Source: Eubacterium sp. (lineage in GTDB: Bacteria; Bacillota; Clostridia; Lachnospirales; Lachnospiraceae). From it: DNA of 64,000 nucleotides. The stretch lies in contig JAFRNE010000007.1 of the NCBI GenBank assembly GCA_017430325.1, positions 62,001-126,000 of the forward strand, given 5' to 3'. The position numbers and the translations under genes are program-made. Positions 35,174-44,781 of this stretch are shown one piece after another. Numbering within the stretch: the first letter of the stretch is position 1; every line of letters starts with the position of its first letter. The notes beneath the pieces are model-generated. The model was not told the DNA's origin and did not search any database. It saw only the letters and a program-made list of their open reading frames with translations.

Positions 35174-36460
35174 ATGTATAAAACTTGCGTGATCGGTGCG
35201 GGAGCTGCAGGCCTGATAGCTGCTATCGAGGCCTCCTCCGACCGCAGCGATGTTATTATGATCGATAAGAATAAGAAAGCCGGAATGAAGCTATATGCAA
35301 CTGGAAATGGTAGGTGTAACCTTGCCAATATGCATATGGCTTTTTCCAGTTACTATGGGAACGCTTTTTCGACGGGAATATTGGGCGAAAAGCCGGCTGA
35401 TACAGTGATCTCATACATGAAGGAGCTGGGCATCGACTGCTATGACAAGAACGGTTATGTCTATCCAAGGAGCAACCAGGCATCTGCTGTGGTATGGGCT
35501 CTGCTGGACCGTCTGAGGGAGAATAATGTAAAGCTGAAGGTTGGTACAGAGGTTGGTGAGATAAGACCTGCATACGGTGCAGAGGCTGATAAGGCTGTAA
35601 CCGGAGGTGTCAGAGCTGACGGGAACGAATCAGGAAAGAGTTTCTGTGTAGTATATGATAAAGATGGCAGTGAGATCTGCAGGGCTGAAAATGTAATCCT
35701 GGCAACCGGAGGTTATTCAGCTCCTAAGCTTGGAGCGGCTAACGAGAAAGTTAGCAGTTCGATATATGATTCGCTGGGTATAAAATACAGCGCAGCGAAA
35801 CCGGCTCTCTGTCCGATGATCTGTAAGCCTGTTACTGATAGTTCAGCTGATATGACTGAGCTCTCGGGAATACGTTCAAATGCAAGAGTTACGGTTACAA
35901 TGGCGGATAGTAAAAAAGAGAGTGAGGAAGGCGAGGTTCAGTTTACGGATTATGGCCTTTCGGGAATAGTTGTATTTGATCTGTCGTATTTTGATGATAT
36001 TAAGAGCGTGAATGTAAATACGCTTTATGAGGTGGATAAAGACAGCTTTATTGCGACTTATGAAAGAGTAAAGACTGCATGTCCGGGCAGGTCTGTGCAG
36101 GGCTTTTTGAACGGTTACATCAATGATAAGCTGGCTGCTTTTATCGTAAATAGGGTTATTGGGATTGATGTAAAAACAAAGCTTGGTGATACTGAGGCGG
36201 GCTTTGCGGAGAAGCTTTATAATGCTGTGAGCAATCTTGAGTTCAGTTTCGAAAAGCTTTATGGCTATGAGCATTCTCAGGTTACAAAGGGTGGAATACT
36301 CTGTGATGAGATAGATGCATCTACGATGATGCTTAAAGATAGAAGAGGACTTTATGCAGTCGGTGAGGCAGTGGATGTATGCGGAAAATGCGGCGGATAT
36401 AACCTTATGTGGGCCTTTATTTCCGGAATGATCGCAGGAAGAGATGCTAAAGACAGATAG
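35174..36460 (+). CDS. HI0933/YhiN-family flavoprotein
   Basis: A 428-residue NAD(P)/FAD-dependent oxidoreductase of the HI0933 (YhiN/BaiN-like) family. It has the FAD dinucleotide motif GAGAAGLIAAIEAS (8-21), the family-specific GNGRCNLAN, NVILATGGYSAPKLGA, and a C-terminal GLYAVGEAVDVCGKCGGYNL. Physiological substrates are mostly unknown; similarity to a bile-acid enzyme does not prove that activity. It follows the DUF3048 gene by 3 bases with GGGAATAA as ribosome binding site. Its stop codon lies within a 12-bp tandem repeat. Confidence 0.9.
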   Translation: MYKTCVIGAGAAGLIAAIEASSDRSDVIMIDKNKKAGMKLYATGNGRCNLANMHMAFSSYYGNAFSTGILGEKPADTVISYMKELGIDCYDKNGYVYPRSNQASAVVWALLDRLRENNVKLKVGTEVGEIRPAYGAEADKAVTGGVRADGNESGKSFCVVYDKDGSEICRAENVILATGGYSAPKLGAANEKVSSSIYDSLGIKYSAAKPALCPMICKPVTDSSADMTELSGIRSNARVTVTMADSKKESEEGEVQFTDYGLSGIVVFDLSYFDDIKSVNVNTLYEVDKDSFIATYERVKTACPGRSVQGFLNGYINDKLAAFIVNRVIGIDVKTKLGDTEAGFAEKLYNAVSNLEFSFEKLYGYEHSQVTKGGILCDEIDASTMMLKDRRGLYAVGEAVDVCGKCGGYNLMWAFISGMIAGRDAKDR

Positions 36461-36528
36461 AAAAATAGATAAAAAATCAGATGAAAAATTAGATAAAAAA
36501 ATAGATGAAAAAAATCAGATAAAAGATT
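36455..36528 (+). repeat. 12-bp tandem repeat overlapping a stop codon
   Basis: Six successive units of AGAT(A/G)(G/A)AAAAT(N), mostly 12 bp with one of 14, begin inside the last codons of the flavoprotein gene, so that its TAG is part of the first unit. The rest of the 142-base gap to the next gene is AT-rich with no recognised signal. Confidence 0.8.
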
Positions 36529-36602
36529 ATTGATCAATAGATTAAATGTCTTATGTTTTTAATGATGAGATATAGTTGATCGGATAATTATAGGTAGTTG
36601 AG

Positions 36603-38267
36603 ATGATCAGAATAGATAATATAAAGCTCCCTGTTGGACATACTGAGGAGGATCTGAAAAACAGAATAAAGAAGCTTCTGAAGAGAGATGACTATAGATT
36701 TGTCAGGATACTCAGACGGTCTCTGGATGCCAGAAAGAAGAATGACATACATTATAATTACTCGGTTCTGGTTGAGCTTGATAAGAATGAAGAGAAAACT
36801 GTAAAGTTTATTAACAATAAAAATGTTATGTTAACAAAATCTAAAAAATACAGTTTTCCTTTCAAAAAATCTTCAGAAGACGAAGACGGATCATCAATAA
36901 TTAATAATGCTTTTGAAGATATTAAAGAAGCCTTAATTGACGCCGGCGACAGACCTGTTATAATCGGTTCCGGACCTGCAGGATATTTTGCTGCAACGGT
37001 ACTTGCAGATAACGGTTTCAGGCCCATCGTCATCGAAAGAGGCAGACCTGTTGAAGAACGTAAAAAGGATGTTGAATCCTTCTGGGAAACCGGAGATCTT
37101 AACGAAGACAGTAACGTTTCCTTCGGTGAAGGAGGAGCCGGGACCTTCTCGGACGGCAAGCTGAATACCGGAAATAAGGATAAAGACGGACTGTTTGCAT
37201 ACATATTTGAGACCTTCCATAAATACGGTGCGCCGGAGACTGTAACCTACGAAGCAAAGCCGCATATCGGTACGGATGTCCTTATTGATATCATGAAGAA
37301 CATGAGGAAGAACATCCTTGATAAGGGCGGAAATATCCTCTTTGATTCAAAGCTTGTTGATGTAATCCTGCAGCATGACGACAGCTATATTTTGGAGATA
37401 GAAGGTAAGAACGGTACATTTGAGATAAATGCAAAAAATGTGATACTTGCGATAGGTCACAGCTCAAGAGACAGCTTTAAGATGCTTTATGACAGAGGCT
37501 TTCCGATGGAACAGAAGCCTTTTGCAATCGGTCTTCGAATAGAGCATCCACGAAGGATGATCGATGTTGACAGATACGGCGAGGAACTTGCTGATAAGCT
37601 CCCTGCAGCTGATTATAAGCTGACTTATCATGCCGAGAACGGCAGGGCTGTATTTTCCTTCTGTATGTGTCCTGGAGGCTATGTTGTGAACGCTTCCAGC
37701 GTTAAAGGACATATGACAGTAAATGGTATGAGCGACAGCAGGCGTGATTCTGATAATTCCAACGCAGCTATCGTTGTAAGCATAACTCCGGAAGATATTA
37801 AGGGCGACGAACCCCTTGATGCCGTAAGCTTTCAGGAGGCACTTGAAAGAAGCTTTTTTGATGCCGGAGAGGGTCTTATACCTGTTCAGCGCTTTGGGGA
37901 CTTTGCAGCAGGCAGAAAAACCACTGAACTTGGTGCCGTAAAGCCCGTAACAAAAGGAAAAATATCGCTTTCAGAGCTTAAATCCTGTTTGCCAGAATAT
38001 GTGTCAGATGCTATAATTGAAGGGATAAGTTATTTTGGCACAAGGATCGAAGGCTTCGATTCTGAGGATGCCATTTTATCAGGAATCGAGTCAAGAACCT
38101 CTTCACCTGTAAGGATAATCAGAAACGAAAAACTGCAGGCGGAAGGCTTTCCTGGCGTATTTCCATGTGGAGAGGGCGCAGGCTATGCAGGAGGCATAAC
38201 CTCAGCTGCTGCCGATGGAATAAGATGCGCCGAGCGGGTTGCCGAGAGGATACTTGAAGGATTATAA
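36603..38267 (+). CDS. FAD-dependent dehydrogenase (COG2509 type)
   Basis: A 554-residue flavoprotein. The N-terminal ~95 residues form a ferredoxin-like extension (HTEEDLKNRIKKLL, RILRRSLDARKKNDIHYNYSV). The FAD motif VIIGSGPAGYFAATVLAD is at about 118-135, followed by the family hallmark NVSFGEGGAGTFSDGKLNT. The end has GVFPCGEGAGYAGGITSAAADG. Substrate unknown. Only a weak ribosome binding site (AGGTAG) precedes the ATG. proB starts 25 bases after its stop. Confidence 0.9.
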   Translation: MIRIDNIKLPVGHTEEDLKNRIKKLLKRDDYRFVRILRRSLDARKKNDIHYNYSVLVELDKNEEKTVKFINNKNVMLTKSKKYSFPFKKSSEDEDGSSIINNAFEDIKEALIDAGDRPVIIGSGPAGYFAATVLADNGFRPIVIERGRPVEERKKDVESFWETGDLNEDSNVSFGEGGAGTFSDGKLNTGNKDKDGLFAYIFETFHKYGAPETVTYEAKPHIGTDVLIDIMKNMRKNILDKGGNILFDSKLVDVILQHDDSYILEIEGKNGTFEINAKNVILAIGHSSRDSFKMLYDRGFPMEQKPFAIGLRIEHPRRMIDVDRYGEELADKLPAADYKLTYHAENGRAVFSFCMCPGGYVVNASSVKGHMTVNGMSDSRRDSDNSNAAIVVSITPEDIKGDEPLDAVSFQEALERSFFDAGEGLIPVQRFGDFAAGRKTTELGAVKPVTKGKISLSELKSCLPEYVSDAIIEGISYFGTRIEGFDSEDAILSGIESRTSSPVRIIRNEKLQAEGFPGVFPCGEGAGYAGGITSAAADGIRCAERVAERILEGL

Positions 38268-38292
38268 ATATTTTACAACCGGGAGAAAACAG

Positions 38293-39171
38293 ATGTTAAA
38301 GGAAGAGATGTCTGCAGAGGCACTTTGCAGATCAGAGTTAAAGAACAAGAAAAGAATAGTGATCAAGATTGGATCATCTTCGCTCATTCACAGCGAGACA
38401 GGCGGAATCGATTATATCAGACTCGAGAAGCTTGTCAGGATCATGAGTGACCTGAAGAATCGCGGCAAGGACGTTGTACTTGTTTCATCAGGTGCAATAG
38501 GAGTCGGATACAAGAATCTCGGACTCCCCGCAAGGCCCGAAAGTCTTGCTATGAAGCAGGCTTGCGCGGCAGTCGGTCAGGGACAGCTGATGATGATCTA
38601 CCAGAAGCTCTTCCTTGAATATAATCATAAGGCAGCTCAGGTTCTTCTTACCTTCGATGTTATCACATCGGATGAGAGAAGAAAGAACGCAAGAAATACT
38701 CTTAACGAGCTGCTTAAGTTAGGCATCATCCCTGTAGTAAACGAGAATGATACGGTTGCTACAGAAGAAATCGAGTTCGGTGATAACGATACGCTTTCAG
38801 CAATAGTTGCTACGCTTATCGATGCGGATCTATTGATCCTCCTCACAGATATCGATGGTCTCTACACTGATGATCCGAGAAGAAACCCTGACGCGAAGAG
38901 ACTTTCAGTTGTCACAAAGATCGACAACAAGCTTATAGGCATGGCTAAGGGCTCAGGCTCAAGCGTCGGAACAGGCGGTATGTCAACAAAGATAGCCGCT
39001 GCACGAATTGCGACAGATACAAATACGGATATGGTCATCTGCCATTCCGAAGATCTTGATAATATAAATAAAGTTATTGATGGCGAGGATGTAGGTACAC
39101 TGTTCATCGCACATGAGCAGGAGGATTTTGATACTACCGATTTCATCATCAATAAGAGATACATGGAATAA
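38293..39171 (+). CDS. proB: Glutamate 5-kinase
   Basis: A 292-residue amino-acid kinase, first step of proline synthesis. It has IVIKIGSSSLIH, VLVSSGAIGVGYKNLGL, VNENDTVATEEIEFGDND and GTGGMSTKIAAARIAT, covering the phosphate and glutamate sites. There is no C-terminal PUA domain, so it is the short form; ProB proteins without PUA may be less tightly feedback-regulated. The ATG at 38293 follows GGGAG; an earlier frame from 38239 overlaps the upstream gene. It is grouped with proA, split by the folate gene. Confidence 0.95.
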   Translation: MLKEEMSAEALCRSELKNKKRIVIKIGSSSLIHSETGGIDYIRLEKLVRIMSDLKNRGKDVVLVSSGAIGVGYKNLGLPARPESLAMKQACAAVGQGQLMMIYQKLFLEYNHKAAQVLLTFDVITSDERRKNARNTLNELLKLGIIPVVNENDTVATEEIEFGDNDTLSAIVATLIDADLLILLTDIDGLYTDDPRRNPDAKRLSVVTKIDNKLIGMAKGSGSSVGTGGMSTKIAAARIATDTNTDMVICHSEDLDNINKVIDGEDVGTLFIAHEQEDFDTTDFIINKRYME

Positions 39172-39186
39172 CAGGTATAAAAGATT

Positions 39187-39762
39187 ATGATACCAAAAAC
39201 AGATGCAAGAAGGCTTTGCAGCAAAAAGAGAAAGCTGCTTACAGAAGAAGAGGTTCTTCTTCGTTCCGGAGAGATATGCAGGAAAATATGCGAGCTTGAT
39301 GAATTTAAGGATTGCAGCGATGTTCTGGCGTATTTCCGACTTGGTAATGAGGTTGATGCCGGAGAGCTGTTTGAGACAGCCTTCAGATCAGGCAAGAAAG
39401 TATTTCTCCCCAAAGTAAATGGTGAGGAAATGGAATTCTTCGAATATACCGGAACAGACAGTGTAAGAGAAGGCTATATGGGCATCATGGAGCCGGTGTC
39501 AGAAATTCCTTTCACCTATGATGAGGGGAAGAAGATACTTATGATCATGCCGGGACTTGCATTTGATAAAAGCGGCGGAAGAGCCGGCTACGGCGGCGGA
39601 TATTACGACCGTTATCTGGACAGATACAGAGCCGAGAAGATCATAAGACTGGCCTCTGCATACGATTTTCAGGTCATGGATGAAGAGATTGAGCTTGATG
39701 AATATGATATCAGGGCAGACATCATTGTGACCGAAAGAAAGATTTATTACATAACAAAATGA
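39187..39762 (+). CDS. 5-formyltetrahydrofolate cyclo-ligase
   Basis: A 191-residue enzyme that turns 5-formyl-THF into 5,10-methenyl-THF using ATP. Conserved features are the N-terminal basic helix (ARRLCSKKRKLL), VFLPKVNGEEMEF, IMPGLAFDKSGGRAGYGGGYYDRYL (its GYGGGYYDR core is diagnostic). It sits between proB and proA without terminators and so is probably cotranscribed; there is no clear metabolic link to proline. The ribosome binding site is weak (AGGT). Confidence 0.93.
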   Translation: MIPKTDARRLCSKKRKLLTEEEVLLRSGEICRKICELDEFKDCSDVLAYFRLGNEVDAGELFETAFRSGKKVFLPKVNGEEMEFFEYTGTDSVREGYMGIMEPVSEIPFTYDEGKKILMIMPGLAFDKSGGRAGYGGGYYDRYLDRYRAEKIIRLASAYDFQVMDEEIELDEYDIRADIIVTERKIYYITK

Positions 39763-39831
39763 ATTTATCCTACCGATGATATTTGTTCGGGGAAAAATAT
39801 AAGTTGAAGGGATTTAGAACGGAGGAAAGAT

Positions 39832-41079
39832 ATGTACGATATTAAGGCTGTTTGCGAGAAGGCAAAGAGAGCAAGCAGGGTGATCGCAAGAACAGGGATT
39901 GAGGAGAAGAACAAGGCACTGCTTATGGTGGCAGATGCTCTTTGCAGCAGAAAGAATGAGATAATCAAAGGAAACAAGGTAGACGTTGCAAATGCTGAGG
40001 ACAACAATATGAGTCCTGCACTTTTAGACAGACTCCGTCTTACCGATGAGAGAATAGAGGGAATCGCAGAAGGCGTAAGACAGGTTGCAGCACTTGAGGA
40101 TCCTGTCGGAGAGGTACTTTCTATGAAGAGACGTCCAAACGGACTTCTTGTTGGACAGGTAAGAGTACCTATGGGCGTTATCGGTATTATTTATGAGTCA
40201 CGTCCAAACGTTACCATCGATTCGTTTGCGCTTTGCTTTAAGGCAGGAAACGCAGTTATCCTTCGCGGAGGCAGCGACTGCATCCACTCAAATATGGCTC
40301 TTGTCAAGGTTGTAAAGGATGCGCTTGTTGAAGCAGGTATCGATCCTGATGTTATCAGCCTTGTTGAAGATACAGACAGAGAGATCGTTAATCAGATGAT
40401 GAATATGAATCAGTATCTTGATCTTCTGGTACCAAGAGGAGGCGCCGGACTCATCAATAACGTTATCCAGAATGCTACAGTTCCGGTTATTCAGACAGGT
40501 ACAGGCAACTGCCACATCTACGTTGATAAATACGCTGATCTTGATATGGCAGTAAAAATTATCAGAAATGCAAAGCTCCAGAGACTTGGTGTCTGCAATG
40601 CGGCAGAATCACTGGTCATCCACAGCGATGTTGCAGAGGACGTTATACCTCTTATCGCTGCAGATCTTGCAAGCGATGGCTGCGAGATCAGAGGTGACGA
40701 AAGATCACAGTCTATCAGCAATATCATAGTTCCTGCAAATGAAGAGGACTACGGTACCGAGTATCTGGCAAAGATCATTTCAGCAAAGGTTGTTGACAGC
40801 CTTGATGAAGCGATCGAGCATATCAATAAATACAGTACAGGACATTCCGAAGCTATCATCACGGAAGATTACAACAGCTCGCAGAGATTCTTAAATGAAG
40901 TTGATTCTGCCTGCGTATATGTAAATGCATCAACAAGATTCACTGACGGCTTCGAATTCGGCTTCGGTGCGGAAATAGGTATTTCCACACAGAAGCTTCA
41001 CGCAAGAGGTCCTATGGGCCTTAAGGCACTCACATCGACGAAGTATATTGTTTACGGTAATGGTCAGATAAGATCCTGA
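39832..41079 (+). CDS. proA: Gamma-glutamyl phosphate reductase
   Basis: A 415-residue NADPH-dependent enzyme of the aldehyde dehydrogenase fold, reducing the ProB product. Conserved segments include PMGVIGIIYESRPNVTIDS, NAVILRGGSD, VPRGGAGLI, the catalytic-Cys region LGVCNAAESLVIH and GAEIGISTQKLHARGPMGL. ACGGAGG lies just before the ATG. With proB it completes the activation of glutamate; proC is not in the window. Confidence 0.97.
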   Translation: MYDIKAVCEKAKRASRVIARTGIEEKNKALLMVADALCSRKNEIIKGNKVDVANAEDNNMSPALLDRLRLTDERIEGIAEGVRQVAALEDPVGEVLSMKRRPNGLLVGQVRVPMGVIGIIYESRPNVTIDSFALCFKAGNAVILRGGSDCIHSNMALVKVVKDALVEAGIDPDVISLVEDTDREIVNQMMNMNQYLDLLVPRGGAGLINNVIQNATVPVIQTGTGNCHIYVDKYADLDMAVKIIRNAKLQRLGVCNAAESLVIHSDVAEDVIPLIAADLASDGCEIRGDERSQSISNIIVPANEEDYGTEYLAKIISAKVVDSLDEAIEHINKYSTGHSEAIITEDYNSSQRFLNEVDSACVYVNASTRFTDGFEFGFGAEIGISTQKLHARGPMGLKALTSTKYIVYGNGQIRS

Positions 41080-41094
41080 CGGGAAGGGAGAAAT

Positions 41095-42660
41095 ATGAAA
41101 GAAAGGAAATGGTTTAAGGGGCTGATCGTTCTGGCTGCTATGGCCTTCTGTCTGATGGCACTTCAGGGTGCTGCAGGCGATGGTGTTTATGCAGCAGGTA
41201 AGAACGGCTTCTATCAGGAAGGTAGTAAATGGGTATACTACCAGAATGGCAAGGCTTCAAATATGACCTGGGTCGTTAAGGGTACCGTTAAGGGTGAGAC
41301 CGCATGGTGGTATATTGAGAATGGTTCGGTTAAGTTCGTTGATACAGTTGCCAAGAATGAAAATGGCTGGTGGAGGATCAAGAACGGTAAGGTTGATTTC
41401 AATTTCGTCGGTGTAGCTGCAAATCAGTATGGCGAATGGTACTGCAGGGGCGGAAAGGTCGATTTTAACTACAACGGTTTCTTCAAGGATTCACGCGGCT
41501 GGCTGCTTATTTTGGGCGGTAATTACAAGAAAAATGCCAGTGGTGTTTATAAGGGGACTATTAATGGCGAGAACACCTGGTGGAACGTAGTTGGCGGAAA
41601 GGTTCTGTTTAAGGATACAATTGCCAGAAACGAGAACGGCTGGTGGAGAATAAAGAACGGTAAGGTTGATTTCAACTGCAATACCATCGAGAAGAATGAA
41701 AATGGCTGGTGGTACCTTAAGGGCGGTAAGGTTGACTTCAACTATAACGGTATCGGATATAACAGCAACGGCTGGTGGTATTGCCGCGGCGGTAAGGTTG
41801 ATTTCAAATACAACGGCTACGCAGAAGGCACTGTAAACGGCGTTAAAGGCATCTATTATTTCCAGGGTTCTAAGCTCAGTACAGTAAGTACTGTTGCAAA
41901 GTACAACGGAACCTGGGTATATGTAAATAAAGGCAGAGTTGATTACTCTTATACAGGCTTCGGTCAGAACCAGTACGGCTGGTGGTATTTTGAAAACGGC
42001 AAGCTTGATTTTAACAGAAGAGGTGTTTATAAGGGAACGGTCAACGGTTCAAATGCATGGTGGAATGTTGAAGGTGGCAAGGTTACTCTCGACAAGACAA
42101 CCATCGGTGCAAACTCAAACGGTGAGTGGTACTGCAAGAACGGTAAGGTTGAATTCAACTATAACGGTGATTTCAACTACAATGGTGAAACAGTTAAGAT
42201 AAAGGGCGGTAAGGTTGTAACCTCTGTAGATCAGCAGAGAATGCAGAATAAGGCTCAGGAATACAGCAGTGATACAGGATACCTCATCCTGATCAACAGA
42301 GATGATTCAAAGGTTATGGTACTTGAGGGCTACTACGGTAACTGGAGCTGCAAGTTCTATTGGGACTGCAATTGTGGCTCTCCGGAGCATTTTACTCCAC
42401 CGGGAACCTTTAGAACAACCTCACTTCATATGCTTTATTTCGGACCAGACGATGAGTACAGATGCTGGTATGCAACCCAGTTCTACGGTGATGTACTTTT
42501 CCATTCGGTATTATACCAGGGTGGCGAGGATGCACCGAATACTATCATCGACGGTAGACTTGGAGTAAATACATCAAAGGGATGTGTAAGACTTCAGATT
42601 GAAAATGCAAAGTGGATCTACAACAATATTCCTACTGGAACAAAGGTTGTTGTTTATTAA
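41095..42660 (+). CDS. L,D-transpeptidase with cell-wall-binding-type repeats
   Basis: A 521-residue secreted protein. A signal peptide ends near residue 34 (GVYAAG). About eleven repeats of 21-30 residues follow (core NGWWRIKNGKVDFN), resembling choline-binding or related wall-attachment repeats. The C-terminal ~130 residues form a YkuD domain with the catalytic motif SKGCVRL (Cys497) and an upstream conserved His (LFHSVLY). It would crosslink peptidoglycan by 3-3 bonds or attach proteins; the specific role is inferred. It has a GGGAAGGGAG site and lies 15 bases after proA. Confidence 0.9.
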   Translation: MKERKWFKGLIVLAAMAFCLMALQGAAGDGVYAAGKNGFYQEGSKWVYYQNGKASNMTWVVKGTVKGETAWWYIENGSVKFVDTVAKNENGWWRIKNGKVDFNFVGVAANQYGEWYCRGGKVDFNYNGFFKDSRGWLLILGGNYKKNASGVYKGTINGENTWWNVVGGKVLFKDTIARNENGWWRIKNGKVDFNCNTIEKNENGWWYLKGGKVDFNYNGIGYNSNGWWYCRGGKVDFKYNGYAEGTVNGVKGIYYFQGSKLSTVSTVAKYNGTWVYVNKGRVDYSYTGFGQNQYGWWYFENGKLDFNRRGVYKGTVNGSNAWWNVEGGKVTLDKTTIGANSNGEWYCKNGKVEFNYNGDFNYNGETVKIKGGKVVTSVDQQRMQNKAQEYSSDTGYLILINRDDSKVMVLEGYYGNWSCKFYWDCNCGSPEHFTPPGTFRTTSLHMLYFGPDDEYRCWYATQFYGDVLFHSVLYQGGEDAPNTIIDGRLGVNTSKGCVRLQIENAKWIYNNIPTGTKVVVY

Positions 42661-42684
42661 AAAATATTACATCAGGAGAATGTT

Positions 42685-43509
42685 ATGAACTTAAATGCAC
42701 AGAGCTTTACAGGCTCAAATACATATGTGGCATCAGAGGAGCTTATGAAGGCTGTTGACGTGGCTGTAGCTCTTGAAAAGCCTCTTCTCATCAAAGGAGA
42801 ACCGGGAACAGGAAAGACTATGCTCGCACAGGCTATAAGCGAGGCTATGGGCAAGAAGCTCATCATCTGGAATATCAAATCAACTACAAAGGCACAGGAA
42901 GGTCTCTATGTTTATGATACTATTCAGAGACTTTATGACAGCCAGTTTGGTAATGAAGGCGTTGATAATATCGAACAGTACATTAAGCTTGGTAAGCTTG
43001 GTGAAGCCTTCAGCGAAGAGGAGCAGTGTATACTTCTTATCGATGAGATAGATAAGGCTGACCTTGAATTCCCTAACGATCTTCTCTGGGAGCTTGATAA
43101 GATGGAATTCTATATCCATGAGACCAAGAAGACGGTTAAGGCTAAGACAAGACCTATCGTTATCATTACATCAAATGCTGAGAAGGAGCTTCCGGACGCA
43201 TTCCTCAGAAGATGTATTTTCCATTATATTACCTTCCCGGATAAGGAAGAGATGGAAGAGATAGTTAAGGTGCATTTTTCAGAGCTGGATGAAAATCTCC
43301 TGAAATACGCTATGAGCACATTCTACTGGATCAGAAGCATCAAGGAGGTAAGAAAGAAGCCAAGTACTTCTGAGCTTATCGACTGGCTGCAGGCTCTTAT
43401 GATCGGTGGTATCGAGCCTGAGACCATCAGACAGAAGCTTCCTTATCTCGGAGTTCTTGTTAAAAAGGATGAGGACTTTAATGTAGTTAACAAGAATAAG
43501 GTTATGTAA
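42685..43509 (+). CDS. MoxR-family AAA+ ATPase
   Basis: A 274-residue ATPase with Walker A GEPGTGKTMLAQAI (about 33-46), Walker B LLIDEIDKAD, sensor-1 ITSNAEKELPDAF and arginine-finger region FLRRCIFHYI. MoxR proteins act as chaperones that mature or remodel a protein complex and are typically encoded beside a VWA protein, as here (next gene). The client is unknown. An AGGAG site precedes the ATG. Confidence 0.92.
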   Translation: MNLNAQSFTGSNTYVASEELMKAVDVAVALEKPLLIKGEPGTGKTMLAQAISEAMGKKLIIWNIKSTTKAQEGLYVYDTIQRLYDSQFGNEGVDNIEQYIKLGKLGEAFSEEEQCILLIDEIDKADLEFPNDLLWELDKMEFYIHETKKTVKAKTRPIVIITSNAEKELPDAFLRRCIFHYITFPDKEEMEEIVKVHFSELDENLLKYAMSTFYWIRSIKEVRKKPSTSELIDWLQALMIGGIEPETIRQKLPYLGVLVKKDEDFNVVNKNKVM

Positions 43510-43562
43510 ACTATGCGCATAATTTTTATGATTTTGAATAATAATTACAGCGGGGTAGAATA

Positions 43563-44762
43563 GTGTTTTCTGATTTTTTATATGTCCTGAAGGATAAGGG
43601 ACTGAACGTTTCCATGACTGAGTGGGTAACCTTCATGGATGCCCTCGACAGGGATCTTGCCGAGTCGAGCCTGGATGTTCTGTATTATCTGGGAAGGATG
43701 ATACTTGTTAAAACTGAATCTGATTTTGATAAATACGACCTCGCTTTTATGGAGTATTTTAAAAATATCAAGCATGAGGATGAAGTGCCTGAAAATATCA
43801 TGAAATTCCTTGATAAGAAGGGCATGAAGCCGGATGAGCAGAATATTGCCATGTACGGCTATGATCAGAAGCGTGATATGAATGAGACCAAGAGAATGTT
43901 CCGTGAGAGGATATCCGAGCAGAATACCGAGCATAATGGCGGTAACTATTGGATCGGTACCAGCGGCGGTTCGGCCTTTGGTCATTCCGGAAGAAATAAA
44001 GGCGGTATCAGAGTCGGCGGAACAACCGGTATGCGTTCTGCATTTGCGGTTAACGGTGAGAGAAAATACGTAGATTTCCGTCACGATAAGACTCTTGATA
44101 TCAGACAGTTCCAGGTTGCCTTCAGAAAGCTTCGTCAGTATTCTTCAAGGCTCGACATACCTGAGACTGAGCTGGATCTTGATAAAACAATAGATTCCAC
44201 CTGCAATAACGGCGGATATCTTAAGCTTGAATATCAGAAGCCAAGGAAAAATACAGTAAAGCTCCTCCTTCTTTTTGACTGCGGAGGAACCATGTATCCG
44301 TTCATGGAGCTTTGCAATTCGCTTTTCCAGGCAGTTCATAAGGCTAACCATTTCAAAGAGGTTAAGACTTATTATTTCCATAACTGTATTTACAGTAAGC
44401 TTTACAAGACTGCTGAATGCGAATATGGTGACTGGATCGACCTTGAAGAGGTATTTAGAAAGACTGACAAGGATTATAAGGTTATAATCGTTGGCGATGC
44501 TCAGATGGCTCCTGAGGAGCTTTTCGACGTGAACGGCAACTACCGCGGACCGAATGATGGTAAGAGCGGCTATGACTGGAACGTGATGCTGAGCAAGAAA
44601 TATAAGAAGATCATCTGGCTGAATCCAAGATATCATGCAGGCCTTTCTTCAAGGCTTACATGGATGGAGGCCGAGGATACACTGGCGCAGATATATCATA
44701 TGTATCCACTGACAGTTGATGGCCTTAAGGAAGGTATCAAGAAGCTGATGGCTCCGAGATAA
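43563..44762 (+). CDS. VWA-domain (CoxE-like) partner of the MoxR ATPase
   Basis: A 399-residue protein. The N-terminal half is helical with a Gly-rich linker (IGTSGGSAFGHSG, about 138-160). The C-terminal half is a CoxE/YehP-type VWA domain. Its MIDAS loop reads DCGGTMY (FDCGGT) instead of the usual D-x-S-x-S, so metal binding may be altered. The start is GTG behind GGGGTAG. Immediate association with the MoxR gene supports a chaperone/adaptor pair. The client could be encoded nearby (the transpeptidase upstream or patatin downstream), but this is speculative. Confidence 0.85.
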   Translation: MFSDFLYVLKDKGLNVSMTEWVTFMDALDRDLAESSLDVLYYLGRMILVKTESDFDKYDLAFMEYFKNIKHEDEVPENIMKFLDKKGMKPDEQNIAMYGYDQKRDMNETKRMFRERISEQNTEHNGGNYWIGTSGGSAFGHSGRNKGGIRVGGTTGMRSAFAVNGERKYVDFRHDKTLDIRQFQVAFRKLRQYSSRLDIPETELDLDKTIDSTCNNGGYLKLEYQKPRKNTVKLLLLFDCGGTMYPFMELCNSLFQAVHKANHFKEVKTYYFHNCIYSKLYKTAECEYGDWIDLEEVFRKTDKDYKVIIVGDAQMAPEELFDVNGNYRGPNDGKSGYDWNVMLSKKYKKIIWLNPRYHAGLSSRLTWMEAEDTLAQIYHMYPLTVDGLKEGIKKLMAPR

Positions 44763-44781
44763 TTAATTATGTTTATTTCGA

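Noticed and set aside
41547..41741. CRISPR-like array in the 41.1-42.2 kb repeats
   Set aside because: The repeats are in-frame protein repeats of a transpeptidase, without unique spacers.
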